A stretch of DNA of 64,000 nt from Roseibium porphyridii (GCF_026191725.2 NZ_CP120863.1:3204001-3268000); one strand, 5' to 3'. Counted from the stretch's first letter, positions 43,444-52,860 are shown. Program-made: numbers and translations. The notes: a model not told the origin generated them from the letters alone.

Positions 43444-44550
43444 CTATTTCAGCGAAACGCCGTAGCGCTCCTGCAACCAGCCAACCACAAATTCCTTGGC
43501 GCTACCTGGAACTTCCGTTGCACTCTTCAGTGCGCCGTCGGCTTCTGTACCGGTCATTTGCGGATATTTTCCGAGGCGACCCGACGATATTTCGGCAAAG
43601 TCTCCACGTGCCTTTACGGTTTCAAAGGCTTTTGAATAGGTGTCGATCGCTTCCTGAGACGCGCCGTTTGGAAGAAACACCATTTTTTGCGCCGGGAATC
43701 CGGCGATGAAGAAGGCTTTCCAGGCATCCCATTTGGCACCCGAGGTTTCACATCCTTCAGTTGCTTCACAGACTTCCTTGAATGTCGGCATTTCCGGGAA
43801 GGTCGGATCACGGACAATGTTGCCTTCTGCATCCAACGCACCCCAACTCATCATCGGGACAGCAGTGCCGGCTTCGACCAACGGTGTAACGCCTTTCAGA
43901 TAGGAGGAAGACGTCTGGTAGTCGATATTCGCCTCACCGCGTTCGAACATCAGACGACCATCGCCGCGGCCTTTGATGCCGAAGACAGGCTCCACGTTCA
44001 AACCGAGCATTTCCCAGGCTAGCAAGGGGACAAGATCGAGCCGGGTTGCTCCTTGTGAGCCGTAAATGAAGTCTGTTTCACGAAGCGCACTGGCATCGTT
44101 TCCATTCATTTTTCCGGCAAGGTCTGGCGGCAAATAGGCGACACCGCCGGTTCCAGACGCCAGAACAACGTTCCAATCCTTGTACTCATAACGAACGCGA
44201 GGGTCTCCGAGCAGATACGGAAACTGGGTCGAGCCGGAGGAACCGAAAATCACAGTGCCTTCGCTGTCGCCGAATTTCTGGTTCTGAAACCAGTTGGCTC
44301 CCTTGGTGGAACCGGCACCAGGCATGAATTTGACAACGACCGTCGGAGTACCGGGCAGCGCTTCGCTCAACAAGGGCGCATAGAAGTTTGCCCATTTTGC
44401 CGAACCACCTGTCTCTGAGAACGGGATTACCCATTCCACGGTTTTCCCCGCCAGATCAAGACCTTCGGCAATCGCTTGCGCTGGAACCATAGTACCGGCT
44501 GCGCACATGACACTCAGCGCGAGCTTGCGCGCTAGTTTATTTAGAACCAT
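43444..44550 (-). CDS. tctC: TctC-type substrate-binding protein of the tripartite transporter
   Basis: 368 residues with signal peptide (cleavage near AQAIAEG, residue 29). The Bug/TctC fold is visible: KTVEWVIPFSETGGSAKWAN at the N-terminus, VVVKFMPGAGSTKGANWF (the second ligand loop), and FGSSGSTQFPYLLG. Binds a polycarboxylate in the periplasm and delivers it to the TctAB membrane unit; the ligand is unknown but probably a tricarboxylate given tcuAB. Divergent from tctDE. Confidence 0.87.
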   Translation of the reverse strand: MVLNKLARKLALSVMCAAGTMVPAQAIAEGLDLAGKTVEWVIPFSETGGSAKWANFYAPLLSEALPGTPTVVVKFMPGAGSTKGANWFQNQKFGDSEGTVIFGSSGSTQFPYLLGDPRVRYEYKDWNVVLASGTGGVAYLPPDLAGKMNGNDASALRETDFIYGSQGATRLDLVPLLAWEMLGLNVEPVFGIKGRGDGRLMFERGEANIDYQTSSSYLKGVTPLVEAGTAVPMMSWGALDAEGNIVRDPTFPEMPTFKEVCEATEGCETSGAKWDAWKAFFIAGFPAQKMVFLPNGASQEAIDTYSKAFETVKARGDFAEISSGRLGKYPQMTGTEADGALKSATEVPGSAKEFVVGWLQERYGVSLK

Positions 44551-44642
44551 TTTCTCCTCCCAATGGCGCAGTCAATCTGGTTTGAACTGCTGCGCGTTCA
44601 GACCGCCCGAAAAGCGGCTTGATGCATCCAGATTTCCCTGCG

Positions 44643-44659
44643 AAGCTTGCAGCAAGCTT
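44643..44659. promoter_or_regulatory. Perfect 17-bp palindrome upstream of tctD
   Basis: AAGCTTGC-A-GCAAGCTT, exact over 8 bp per arm, 18 bp upstream of the tctD start and about 93 bp upstream of tctC. A probable operator in the divergent tctC/tctDE control region, or a leader hairpin. The binding protein is unknown. Confidence 0.45.
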
Positions 44660-44677
44660 TCATCGAAAAGAAAAAAC

Positions 44678-45349
44678 ATGCGGATCGCGCTGGTCGAAGA
44701 TAATGTGAGCCTCGCCAAAGGCATAGCCTACCAATTGCGGGATGCCGGGCACTCTGTGGACATTCTCCATGACGGAGAAGATGCCGAGTTCTTCCTGAAA
44801 CAGGAAGATGGAGACCTGATCATTCTTGATATCAACTTGCCGGGCAAGAGCGGGCTTGAGCTTCTGGCTGAACTCCGGGAACGAGACGACCCTCGTCCTG
44901 TCATTCTGTTGACTGCGCGATCAGATACGCAGGATCGGGTTCTTGGACTTGACGCAGGTGCGGATGACTATCTCGTCAAGCCATTCGAGATGGAAGAACT
45001 CGCTGCACGCATTCGTGCGCTAGGCCGGCGCAAAGCCACCGCACCCCGGCAACTTGAAGATGTTGGCGCACTCAAATTCGATATCGGTTCGATGCAGCTT
45101 CTCGATGGGGATGAGGTCCTGGAAGTTCCAAGGAGAGAACTTGCGCTGCTGGCCGCACTCTTGAACGCCAATGGCCGCACTGTCTCCAAGGCCAGCCTGC
45201 TCGATCAGCTATACGGAGCTGGCAGCGAAACCGATGAAAAGGTCATTGAAGTCTATGTCTCTCGCCTGCGCAAAAGGCTGAGCCCACACGGCGTCAATAT
45301 CCACGTTCACAGAGGTATCGGCTATTCCTTGAACAGGGCCACATCATGA
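44678..45349 (+). CDS. tctD: OmpR-family response regulator TctD-like
   Basis: 223 residues from ATG 44678, which begins directly at the receiver domain (MRIALVEDNVSLAKG); the upstream frame to 44507 runs over the divergent tctC start and is rejected. Receiver with phospho-Asp51 (LIILDINLPGKSG) and Lys in YLVKPF, then a winged-helix DNA-binding domain (VPRRELALLAALLNANGRTV, VIEVYVSRLRKRL). In Salmonella TctD/TctE control tricarboxylate uptake. Overlaps the sensor gene by 4 bases. Confidence 0.88.
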   Translation: MRIALVEDNVSLAKGIAYQLRDAGHSVDILHDGEDAEFFLKQEDGDLIILDINLPGKSGLELLAELRERDDPRPVILLTARSDTQDRVLGLDAGADDYLVKPFEMEELAARIRALGRRKATAPRQLEDVGALKFDIGSMQLLDGDEVLEVPRRELALLAALLNANGRTVSKASLLDQLYGAGSETDEKVIEVYVSRLRKRLSPHGVNIHVHRGIGYSLNRATS

Positions 45350-46725
45350 AGAGGTCGTACTCTCTTCGCATCCGTCTGACCCTAATCATTCTCATCCCCC
45401 TCCTCTTCGTTGCCGGTGCTGCGGGGTTCTGGCAGCTGAACAATGCACGACTAACTGCTGGAGACGTGTTCGACAGAAGCCTGCAATCAGCCGCACTTGC
45501 TGTATCCAATGACGTCGCCCTTTCCAGCGGCGATGCGCTAGGGGTCGAAACGCGCAGGATCCTTGCCGACACCTCCGGCGGGCGCGTTTACTATCATGTC
45601 TATGCACCCGACGGTGTCATTGTTGCGGGATATGCGACGCCACCAGCAGGCATTCCAACCGCGACGGACGGAGACCTCAATGCGGTATACTTCAACGGCG
45701 AGTATCTGGGTCGCGAAGTCCGTGGTTATCGCATGCGTACCCATATGCAAGTGGATGGATTTAGCGGGGTGTTCACAACGACCGTCTGGCAGGATGTCAG
45801 GATCCGCTCAACCTTTGTTCGCGCGCTGATATTGCGATCCCTCGTCGTGATTTCGTCGATTATCCTGTCTCTTGCACTTATCGTTTGGTTCGGCGTCAGG
45901 ATCGGGCTGAGGCCCTTGAACGATCTGCAGCAAGCAATTGACCTTAGATCCGGCGATGACTTGAAAGCGATCCAACGCGCGGTTCCAGCGGAAGTGAAAG
46001 GCATTGTGCGAACGCTCAACCGGTTGCTTGGCCAGGTTTCCGATGCGATGGCAACGCAAGGTGAATTCATTTCAAATGCGGCTCATCAACTTCGCAATCC
46101 CCTGGCCGGTGTGCTGGCGCTGGCCGAATCCGTCCGCTCGGCAAGATCAGAAGTTGCTATGCGAGAGCGCGCCGAAGATCTCGTAAAGGCAGCAAAAGAG
46201 ACAAGCCAGCTTGCGCAAAAACTTCTGACCTATGAGCGCGCAAAGTCCATAAGTCCGGCGTCGGAGAAGGAAATCTTTTCTCTGCGGGATCTGCTCAATG
46301 AACTTGTCTTGGAATTTCAAGCAGTGCCGCATCGTGGCATCGAAATTGACGCTTCACTGGGTGATGAGGTTCTGGAAATAACAGCTGACAGGACGATGGT
46401 ACGTGAGGCCGTTGCCAATCTGATTGACAACGCATTGAAGCATGGAGGGCCGAAGCTCTCCCGGATATCGGTATCTTGCGAGAGCAATGAGGCTGCTGTG
46501 TCCATATCGGTCGAGGACGACGGACGAGGTTTGAACCAGGAAGAAATCCAAACAGCTTTGCAACGTTTCGGGCAAGTGTCAGCAAATAGTGACGGCAGCG
46601 GTCTTGGGTTGCCAATTGTTGTTCGGGTTGCTGAACGCCACGGCGGATCATTGGAACTCACAACAGGCGAACCGGGTCTAAAAGCTCGGATTTCGTTGCC
46701 GGCTGGCTTTACCGGTAAGCACTAG
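45346..46725 (+). CDS. tctE: Sensor histidine kinase TctE-like
   Basis: 459 residues. Membrane segment (about residues 12-30), periplasmic sensor region (about 31-160), second helix (about 163-187), HAMP-like linker, HisKA with phospho-acceptor in SNAAHQLRNPLAGV, and HATPase with LIDNALKHGG, VEDDGRGL and GSGLGLPI. Coupled to tctD by a 4-base overlap. Predicted to sense the polycarboxylate and control tctC-tctAB. Converges with tcuB across a 9-bp gap. Confidence 0.88.
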   Translation: MKRSYSLRIRLTLIILIPLLFVAGAAGFWQLNNARLTAGDVFDRSLQSAALAVSNDVALSSGDALGVETRRILADTSGGRVYYHVYAPDGVIVAGYATPPAGIPTATDGDLNAVYFNGEYLGREVRGYRMRTHMQVDGFSGVFTTTVWQDVRIRSTFVRALILRSLVVISSIILSLALIVWFGVRIGLRPLNDLQQAIDLRSGDDLKAIQRAVPAEVKGIVRTLNRLLGQVSDAMATQGEFISNAAHQLRNPLAGVLALAESVRSARSEVAMRERAEDLVKAAKETSQLAQKLLTYERAKSISPASEKEIFSLRDLLNELVLEFQAVPHRGIEIDASLGDEVLEITADRTMVREAVANLIDNALKHGGPKLSRISVSCESNEAAVSISVEDDGRGLNQEEIQTALQRFGQVSANSDGSGLGLPIVVRVAERHGGSLELTTGEPGLKARISLPAGFTGKH

Positions 46726-46734
46726 TTCAATTCT

Positions 46735-47802
46735 TCAATTTGTGCGCTTGCGCTGCGCCTCCCTGATCAGCGCGGCAAGTCGATAGAAGCCATGCGCCAT
46801 TTTCGTATACGGAGTGAGAAGAAAAAAACTCAGAACAGAGCCCAAGTGAATTGCAAGGAGCAAAGGCATCAGACTTGTGCTGCCCATTGCGTAAAGCAAC
46901 AATCCAGTCAACGCGACCAGCAATAGAAGTGCGACAAAACCCATTTCTCCACCCCAGGCGGACGGCGCTCCCAGGTTCTTGTCTGCTTTCAACTTTAATG
47001 CCATCAGCCAAAGAGATCCCGCGACCATCAATATGCCACCGGGCAATCCAAGTAGTTTTGGTAACGACCAAATTGGATACGGTGCGGGCATATCAAACGC
47101 GTAGTGCAGAATGGTCGCGGCAGAAGTTGAGGCGAAACAAAGCAGAAAGCCGTACATGACTGCCTGGTGAGCAAGACGTCGGGACTGGCTGAACCTGTCT
47201 TCGTCTTCAAAATTGCATCCATCACCATGACCGCCTGCCAGGTTTTTCATTCGGGCCGCAGACCCAAAAGCCTCAACGATATGCGAAAGCCTCACAGGTT
47301 CTCCGTTCGTTGCGCTCCAGTATCGCCGCATGCTGATGGCGAGGCTGAAAAGAGGAAATACGAACGCAGGAAGAAAGATCGAGACCATGGCCGTATGTGA
47401 CAGGACTGCATAGAACCCCTCACCTCCTGCTGATCCGAGCGTGCGAATGGTCAGAAAGAAGACGGAGAAGCAAAGAACAGATGCAATGGCAATCATCAAA
47501 CCGCTGCTTTGGAAGCGTTTCGCGAACGCTTCAGGCCACGCGAAGTGTTCCCAACTCTCCTGACGTACCTCTGCCAGGGCCTTGGGGAGATTTAGATCGA
47601 ACTCGTGCGGGGATGTATACTGACAGGCGTAGTAACAGCCGCGACAATTGTGACACAGATTGGCCAATTGGGTGAGGTCGCCATCACTGAATACCCGTTC
47701 ACTGTGAAGTGCGGGAAAGACGGAGCAATATCCTTCGCAATATCGGCAGGCGTTGCAAATTTCAGCTTGGCGACGAGCTTCCTGCAAGAAATCAGTTTGC
47801 AT
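46735..47802 (-). CDS. tcuB: TcuB-like iron-sulfur/heme membrane protein
   Basis: 355 residues from the ATG at 47802 (it overlaps tcuA by 11 bases). N-terminal ferredoxin-like region with two Cys clusters: CNACRYCEGYC and CHNCRGCYYACQ, which would bind two [4Fe-4S] clusters. About six membrane helices follow, with His residues that could ligate heme. In Salmonella TcuB passes electrons from the FAD of TcuA to the quinone pool during tricarballylate oxidation. The symbol is by homology and context; a citrate-utilisation variant (CitB) has the same architecture. Confidence 0.87.
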   Translation of the reverse strand: MQTDFLQEARRQAEICNACRYCEGYCSVFPALHSERVFSDGDLTQLANLCHNCRGCYYACQYTSPHEFDLNLPKALAEVRQESWEHFAWPEAFAKRFQSSGLMIAIASVLCFSVFFLTIRTLGSAGGEGFYAVLSHTAMVSIFLPAFVFPLFSLAISMRRYWSATNGEPVRLSHIVEAFGSAARMKNLAGGHGDGCNFEDEDRFSQSRRLAHQAVMYGFLLCFASTSAATILHYAFDMPAPYPIWSLPKLLGLPGGILMVAGSLWLMALKLKADKNLGAPSAWGGEMGFVALLLLVALTGLLLYAMGSTSLMPLLLAIHLGSVLSFFLLTPYTKMAHGFYRLAALIREAQRKRTN

Positions 47803-49177
47803 ATTTCGCTGCCTCCCTGCCCGCGATCCTGCCGAAGACGGTTCCAATGGTCATGCCAAATCCTGCCAGGTAGCCCTGTCCGAGAATTGAGCCGGCCATG
47901 GTTTCTCCAGCTGCCCACAAATTGCGAACAGGCCCCTGCCCAGTGCTGCACTGTGCATTTTCATCCACCTTCAAACCGAGATAGGTGAAGGTCACGCCGG
48001 TCTTGAGGCTGTAGCCATAGAAGGGTGGTTCATCTATCGGGCGTGCCCAGTTGGTTTTGGCAGGCAGCAGGCCGGAGGTTGCGACACCATCCAGTTCGGT
48101 CGGGTGGAACTTCGACGTGTTGCCGCAGGCCAGGTTGAACTCGGCAACCGTGTCTGAAAGTTTTTTCGGTGGCAGATCCATTTTTGCTGCAAGCTCTTCC
48201 AGGCTGTCGGCTTTGATCGGCGGGAAAACCGACGGCATGAAGAGCTCCAGCGATTTGGCATCTATGACTACATACCCGACCTGATCAGGCTGTTGAGCAA
48301 TCAACCGGCCCCAGATCGCGTAACGTTTGGGCCAGACGTCTTCCCCTTCGTCGTAGAACCGCTCCCCGTGCTTGTTGACCACGATAGAGAACGGCACACA
48401 GTCCAATCGGGTCACGATGCCTCCATCGAATTTGGGTGCGCGGCCATCAATGGCGACCGCATGGCACTGTGTCGGGTCGCCGACGGAGCTGACGCCCTGA
48501 TCCAGAAGGTCTGCAAGGACGACGCCCCGGTTGTAAGGAGTTCCGCGGATCAGGAAGTTTTTTGCTGGCGGGCCCCAGGCGCGTGTCAGCCAGTCCGTAT
48601 CAGCCTGGAACCCACCGGAAGCGACAACTACTGCTTTCGGCACCAGCCTTTTTTCTTTTCCTTCGTGGGCGAAACTTACAAGTTCGATCCGGTCATCAAC
48701 CAGTTCTAGATGGGTGACATGGGCTTCATAGAGAATTGTCACGCCCAAACTTTCAGCCTTGCGGTAGTAGGCATTTACGAGGGATTTGCCTCCACCCATG
48801 AAAAACGCATTGGTCCGGCCGAGTGAAAGCGTTCCGGAAAGCGAAGGCTGAAAATGCACACCATGTTCCTGCATCCAGGTCAGGCATTCTTCAGAGGTTC
48901 GGATGGCAAGTCGCGCCAGTTTTTCATCGGTCTTGCCTGCTGTGACTTTCAATAGATCGCTGAAATACTCGTCTTCGGAATAATCGTCGACAAGAGGTCC
49001 ATGGGGGCCCTTGTGCATGCAGCGAAAATTTCGCGTGTGTCTGGAATTTCCGCCACGATAAGGCTTCGGTGCTGTTTCAAGGATGCAAACACTTGCACCG
49101 CATTCCGCTGCAGTCATAGCAGCACATAGAGCTGCGTTGCCGCCGCCGATTACAACGATATCAATGTCAGATCTCAT
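47792..49177 (-). CDS. tcuA: FAD-dependent tricarballylate dehydrogenase TcuA-like
   Basis: 461 residues. N-terminal dinucleotide-binding motif VVIGGGNAALCAAMTAAECG and ETAPKPYRGGNSRHTRNFR, typical of the fumarate reductase/succinate dehydrogenase-like flavoproteins; the C-terminal FAD loop LWAAGETMAGSILGQGYLAG is also present. TcuA oxidises tricarballylate to cis-aconitate. Paired with tcuB and facing a divergent LysR gene, the same arrangement as the Salmonella tcu locus, but the TcuC transporter is replaced by the TctABC system. Confidence 0.89.
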   Translation of the reverse strand: MRSDIDIVVIGGGNAALCAAMTAAECGASVCILETAPKPYRGGNSRHTRNFRCMHKGPHGPLVDDYSEDEYFSDLLKVTAGKTDEKLARLAIRTSEECLTWMQEHGVHFQPSLSGTLSLGRTNAFFMGGGKSLVNAYYRKAESLGVTILYEAHVTHLELVDDRIELVSFAHEGKEKRLVPKAVVVASGGFQADTDWLTRAWGPPAKNFLIRGTPYNRGVVLADLLDQGVSSVGDPTQCHAVAIDGRAPKFDGGIVTRLDCVPFSIVVNKHGERFYDEGEDVWPKRYAIWGRLIAQQPDQVGYVVIDAKSLELFMPSVFPPIKADSLEELAAKMDLPPKKLSDTVAEFNLACGNTSKFHPTELDGVATSGLLPAKTNWARPIDEPPFYGYSLKTGVTFTYLGLKVDENAQCSTGQGPVRNLWAAGETMAGSILGQGYLAGFGMTIGTVFGRIAGREAAKYAN

Positions 49178-49215
49178 GTGCCGGGTCCTCTCGGATCCCG
49201 TCTACCAGACACTCT

Positions 49216-49230
49216 ATTGATTTGACCAAT
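49216..49230. promoter_or_regulatory. LysR-type T-N11-A box between tcuA and the LysR gene
   Basis: ATTGATTTGACCAAT contains T-N11-A within an inverted repeat (ATTG ... CAAT). Located in the 79-bp divergent intergenic region, 27 bp upstream of the LysR gene start and 39 bp upstream of tcuA, the usual place for a LysR autoregulatory and activation site. Confidence 0.55.
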
Positions 49231-49256
49231 GATGCTTTTTAAAGAATTATTGCGTA

Positions 49257-50183
49257 ATGCACATTAATTTCGACTTCAGCGATCTTGAAGCTTTTCTGGC
49301 GGTTTTGGAAACTGGTTCATTCCACAACGCGGCTGATCGTTTGAACCTCTCACAATCTGCTGTCACCCGACGGGTTCAAAAACTGGAAAAGGCACTCGGA
49401 TCTGTGCTTTTTGAACGCACGACACGTATGGTGCGGCCAACTCTTGCTGCCAAAAGGCTGCAGGCAAGAGCCGCGGATATGCTGGTGACTGCGGCCGATA
49501 CCACCCGTGCCATGCGAGATGAAAGTGTCGCCTATGAATATCAACGCAGCATGTTGGTCAATGTTGCCGCGATACCGACCGTGATCCCCAGTTGCGTCCT
49601 GCCTGCTATTCGCAGGTTTGAAGATCAGGGCTTTTCACCAAGAATTCGCCTTCTCGACGCGGCGACCAACGAAGTTTCCGAAGCGGTTTCTCATGGTGAT
49701 GCGGATTTTGGGGTCTGTTCCATTGGTGTCTTGGATCCGAACACGTATTTTGAACCTCTTCTCGATGACACAATTGTGCTTGCCCTACCCGCGACCCATC
49801 ATTTGTCGGAACAGGAAGCTATTCAATGGCAGGACATTGTAAAGGAAAGGCTCATCCTTCCAGCTCGCGGCACGGGAAATCGCGTGCTGATTGATGAAGC
49901 TTTGGCCGTTCGTCGCCTTTCCGCGCAATGGACCTTTGAGGTGGGACGGTCAACGACTGCTATGGAACTGGTATTGAGTGGACTTGGTATTGGGTTGTTG
50001 CCCAAAACAGCGACGCAATCTCATATGAGCCGAGACCTGACCTTCAGATCGGTTGTGGATTTGGATGTCAGGCGCACGATCGGCCTATTGACCAGGACCG
50101 GTGTTTCCATCAGCAAGCCTGCCGAGGTTCTAATAAACCTGTTGCGCTCGACGTTGAAGAATCCTGATGAGCCTGCAGTTTGA
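49257..50183 (+). CDS. LysR-family regulator, TcuR-like
   Basis: 308 residues. N-terminal winged helix-turn-helix (DLEAFLAVLETGSFHNAADR, LSQSAVTRRVQKLEKALG) and a periplasmic-binding-protein-like effector domain (about residues 95-300). Divergent from tcuA with a T-N11-A box between them, so it is the likely regulator of tcuAB, as TcuR is in Salmonella. The effector would be tricarballylate or a relative (inference). Confidence 0.87.
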   Translation: MHINFDFSDLEAFLAVLETGSFHNAADRLNLSQSAVTRRVQKLEKALGSVLFERTTRMVRPTLAAKRLQARAADMLVTAADTTRAMRDESVAYEYQRSMLVNVAAIPTVIPSCVLPAIRRFEDQGFSPRIRLLDAATNEVSEAVSHGDADFGVCSIGVLDPNTYFEPLLDDTIVLALPATHHLSEQEAIQWQDIVKERLILPARGTGNRVLIDEALAVRRLSAQWTFEVGRSTTAMELVLSGLGIGLLPKTATQSHMSRDLTFRSVVDLDVRRTIGLLTRTGVSISKPAEVLINLLRSTLKNPDEPAV

Positions 50184-50317
50184 AGTGTTTGTCTGTGACA
50201 GGCGGTTGAAGTTAAGGCCTTGACCATTTGCCGCACCCGTGGCTTTGGCCTATCATCATGCGCCATGAGGAGACCGGTGCGATTCAACACCGGAAGGAAT
50301 GGGAGGTTCGGAGCAAC

Positions 50318-51571
50318 ATGCCGGTGACGCACGAGCCCTGGCTCGTGGCGCTATCCCTTGTGATGGCCTTTCAGGGAAGTTTTGTCGGACTAAGCCTGGC
50401 GGTTCAAGTCAGGAACGCCGTCGACCCGCGCCGGCGGTTTCTATTGGCCGGAGCGGCACTTACGCTCGCCTTGGCCATCTGGTCCATGCACTTTGTGGGC
50501 ATGCTTGCGGCACGATTGCCGATAGCCGTCGACTTTCTTGTTTTGCCAACCCTGCTTTCGTTCCTTGTTTGTGTTCTCGTGGTTGGAATCGCTGTCTTTG
50601 CTGCCAGCAATTCACGGCTCACACCTCTCAGATTGGGACTAGCTGCTTTTGTGATGGGAAGCGGCATTTGCACAATGCATTACCTGGGTATGTATGCCCT
50701 TCATGAGTCGCTCAACATGATTCATGAACCGGCCTATGTGCTTGCCAGTTTTCTTGTCGCGTTTAACGCAGCGGGCCTTGCGATGTGGCTCCTTTTCGGC
50801 CTCGGACGCCGGCCACCTATTGTCTTTTCCGCGGCGGTACTCGCACTTGCCATCTCCGCAATGCATTACACCGCGATGACCGGTCTGACGTATGAATTGA
50901 AGCAGACAGCGACAGGAGTTGGAGGTCCATCATTTAGTCCTGGCGTTCTGGCGATTGTCGTGTGTTGCGTTGCATTTCTTGTATCTGGTCTCTTCCTGCT
51001 TGCCCTGGTTCCAGCACAGGGCTCGGAACCTTCGAATGATGTCGTGGATGCAGCGTCAGATGCGCAGCTGCCAGACGAAACCAACTTTGCGCGCACTCAG
51101 TTTGCGGAAGAACCTCCGATACAGACCTCGCAACATGTTCGAAAGACCGCTGCAGGACTGCAAGCTGCAACAGTTGCTGCGCGTGCCCAGTCCGCATTGG
51201 CAAAACGGACGATCCCGATTGAGAAAGACGGCCAGAAGAGCCAGATCGGTATCAAGGAAATCTATGCTATTCATGCGGATGCGCACTACACGCGGCTTTA
51301 CGACGGATCTCGTGAATTCTTCTGTCCCCTGTCGATCAGCGAAGCGGAACAGCAGCTCGATCCCAAGACCTTCAACCGGGTACATAGAAGCCACATTGTC
51401 AACATCAGCCGTGTAGCGAGTTACAAACGCTCGGGCGATGGTGGAGTGCTTGTTCTGGATGGAGAAGACGCACAAACCGTACCCGTAAGTCGGTCTCGGT
51501 GGGGGCGTGTCAAGGCGCGCTTATCTGCAATGGCAGAAGCAGCAACAGAACACACAGCCGTAGCGCAATAA
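50318..51571 (+). CDS. coxC: CoxC-like MHYT-LytTR membrane regulator
   Basis: 417 residues from the ATG at 50318 (GGAG 5 bases upstream). Seven-helix MHYT domain with three signature copies: WSMHFVGM, CTMHYLGM and SAMHYTAM (about residues 60-210). MHYT domains are proposed to bind copper and sense diatomic gases such as CO, O2 or NO. A linker leads to a C-terminal LytTR DNA-binding domain (IYAIHADAHYTRLYDG, FNRVHRSHIVNI). CoxC and CoxH of Oligotropha carboxidovorans have this exact architecture and lie in the cox cluster. It precedes coxM by 422 bp and probably activates it. Confidence 0.87.
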   Translation: MPVTHEPWLVALSLVMAFQGSFVGLSLAVQVRNAVDPRRRFLLAGAALTLALAIWSMHFVGMLAARLPIAVDFLVLPTLLSFLVCVLVVGIAVFAASNSRLTPLRLGLAAFVMGSGICTMHYLGMYALHESLNMIHEPAYVLASFLVAFNAAGLAMWLLFGLGRRPPIVFSAAVLALAISAMHYTAMTGLTYELKQTATGVGGPSFSPGVLAIVVCCVAFLVSGLFLLALVPAQGSEPSNDVVDAASDAQLPDETNFARTQFAEEPPIQTSQHVRKTAAGLQAATVAARAQSALAKRTIPIEKDGQKSQIGIKEIYAIHADAHYTRLYDGSREFFCPLSISEAEQQLDPKTFNRVHRSHIVNISRVASYKRSGDGGVLVLDGEDAQTVPVSRSRWGRVKARLSAMAEAATEHTAVAQ

Positions 51572-51993
51572 CTCCAAATATTTCAGATGCGGATATCGCT
51601 TGTGCAGTGCAAATGCATTCGAATTCTTCGCCGTTCGTGCAGATTTGCACGAAAGTAGGCTCAAACCTCCTACCGTTCCCACGAAGGCTGTTTCTTAATT
51701 TAGTATATTGTTTTTACTTCGTTTTCACGGTCCTTCGGGGTGTTGCACTCATGAAATGCGTAAGAATTATTGCCGCATTTCGTGCAAGCGATTGCGCCAT
51801 TAGTGCATAAGCCGGTGCTGTTAATGCATGTTGCCTTGAGTGTGCAGCGCACCTTTTCCCAACCTTCAAGCATGTGACAATCTGCCACCACTCCTGGAGG
51901 CGATGCACGATCTGGCCGGACCAAGCGCTTCGCGACGTGTTGAGGTGTCCGGCTTCGGTTCTCTGTCAGAACCGATTGAGGGAGGAAACGGAC
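51572..51993. other. Intergenic control region coxC-coxM, rich in TGCA dyads
   Basis: 422 bases with no gene. About ten TGCA tetranucleotides occur between 51602 and 51850. The clearest element is TTCGTGCA-GATT-TGCACGAA (51634-51653), an 8-4-8 inverted repeat; a related but imperfect copy TTTCGTGCAAGCGATTGCGCC is at 51778-51798. These are candidate binding sites for the LytTR regulator or another gas-responsive factor controlling coxMSL. Confidence 0.5.
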
Positions 51994-52860
51994 GTGATAC
52001 CTGGTGAATTCACCTATCACCGGCCATCATCAGTGGCCGAAGCAGTTGCTATCCTGGTTAGCCATGGAGATGAAGCAAGACCGTTGTCGGGAGGGCACAG
52101 CCTTATTCCCATGATGAAGCTACGGATGGCCGCTCCTGAGCATCTTGTCGATCTGGGCGGGATTGCCGACCTGAAAGGCGTGGCTGAAGACGGCGACACA
52201 ATCGTTATCGGGGCCATGACCACACAGAACGAGCTGATTGCTTCGGATTTGCTCGCCGCGAAACTGCCGATCATTCGCGAGACGTCTGAACTGATTGCCG
52301 ATCCGCAGATCAGGTATCTTGGCACGCTTGGTGGCAATGTCGCCAACGGGGATCCTGGCAACGACATGCCGGCTCTGATGCAATGCCTCAATGCCGATTA
52401 CGTTCTGACAGGTCCTGATGGCGACAGACATGTTTCGGCCCGGGATTTTTATGAGGCCGCTTATTTCACCGCTCTTGCACCTGAAGAGATCCTGACTGCC
52501 ATCCGTATTCCGGTGCCACCGGCCGGTCATGGCTACGCCTATGAGAAACTCAAGCGGAAAGTCGGAGACTATGCGACCGCTGCCGCGGCGGTTGTTCTCA
52601 CAATGTCAGGCGGGACGGTGAGCACTTGCTCTGTTGCGCTCACCAATGTTGCCGATACACCGCTTTTTGCGAAAGAGGCCGGCGAAATTCTGACCGGTTC
52701 ATCGCTTGACGCTGACACGATCAAGCGGGCGGTCGCTGCCGCAGAAGCCATTACAGAACCGGCCTCAGATGGCCGTGGACCTGCTGAATATCGGACAAAA
52801 ATGGCCGGTGTCATGCTGGAACGTGCGCTTGCACGCGCAGCAGACCGGACTCAGGGCTGA
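51994..52860 (+). CDS. coxM: CO dehydrogenase FAD subunit (medium)
   Basis: 288 residues, the exact length of CoxM in Oligotropha. The start is a GTG at 51994 with GGAGG 8 bases upstream; the open frame from 51874 is rejected. FAD-binding motifs are visible: LSGGHSLIPMMKLR (AGGHS-type, near residue 32) and TLGGNVANGDPGND (near residue 110). Passes electrons from the iron-sulfur subunit to the quinone pool. First of a tight coxMSL set. Confidence 0.94.
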   Translation: MIPGEFTYHRPSSVAEAVAILVSHGDEARPLSGGHSLIPMMKLRMAAPEHLVDLGGIADLKGVAEDGDTIVIGAMTTQNELIASDLLAAKLPIIRETSELIADPQIRYLGTLGGNVANGDPGNDMPALMQCLNADYVLTGPDGDRHVSARDFYEAAYFTALAPEEILTAIRIPVPPAGHGYAYEKLKRKVGDYATAAAAVVLTMSGGTVSTCSVALTNVADTPLFAKEAGEILTGSSLDADTIKRAVAAAEAITEPASDGRGPAEYRTKMAGVMLERALARAADRTQG

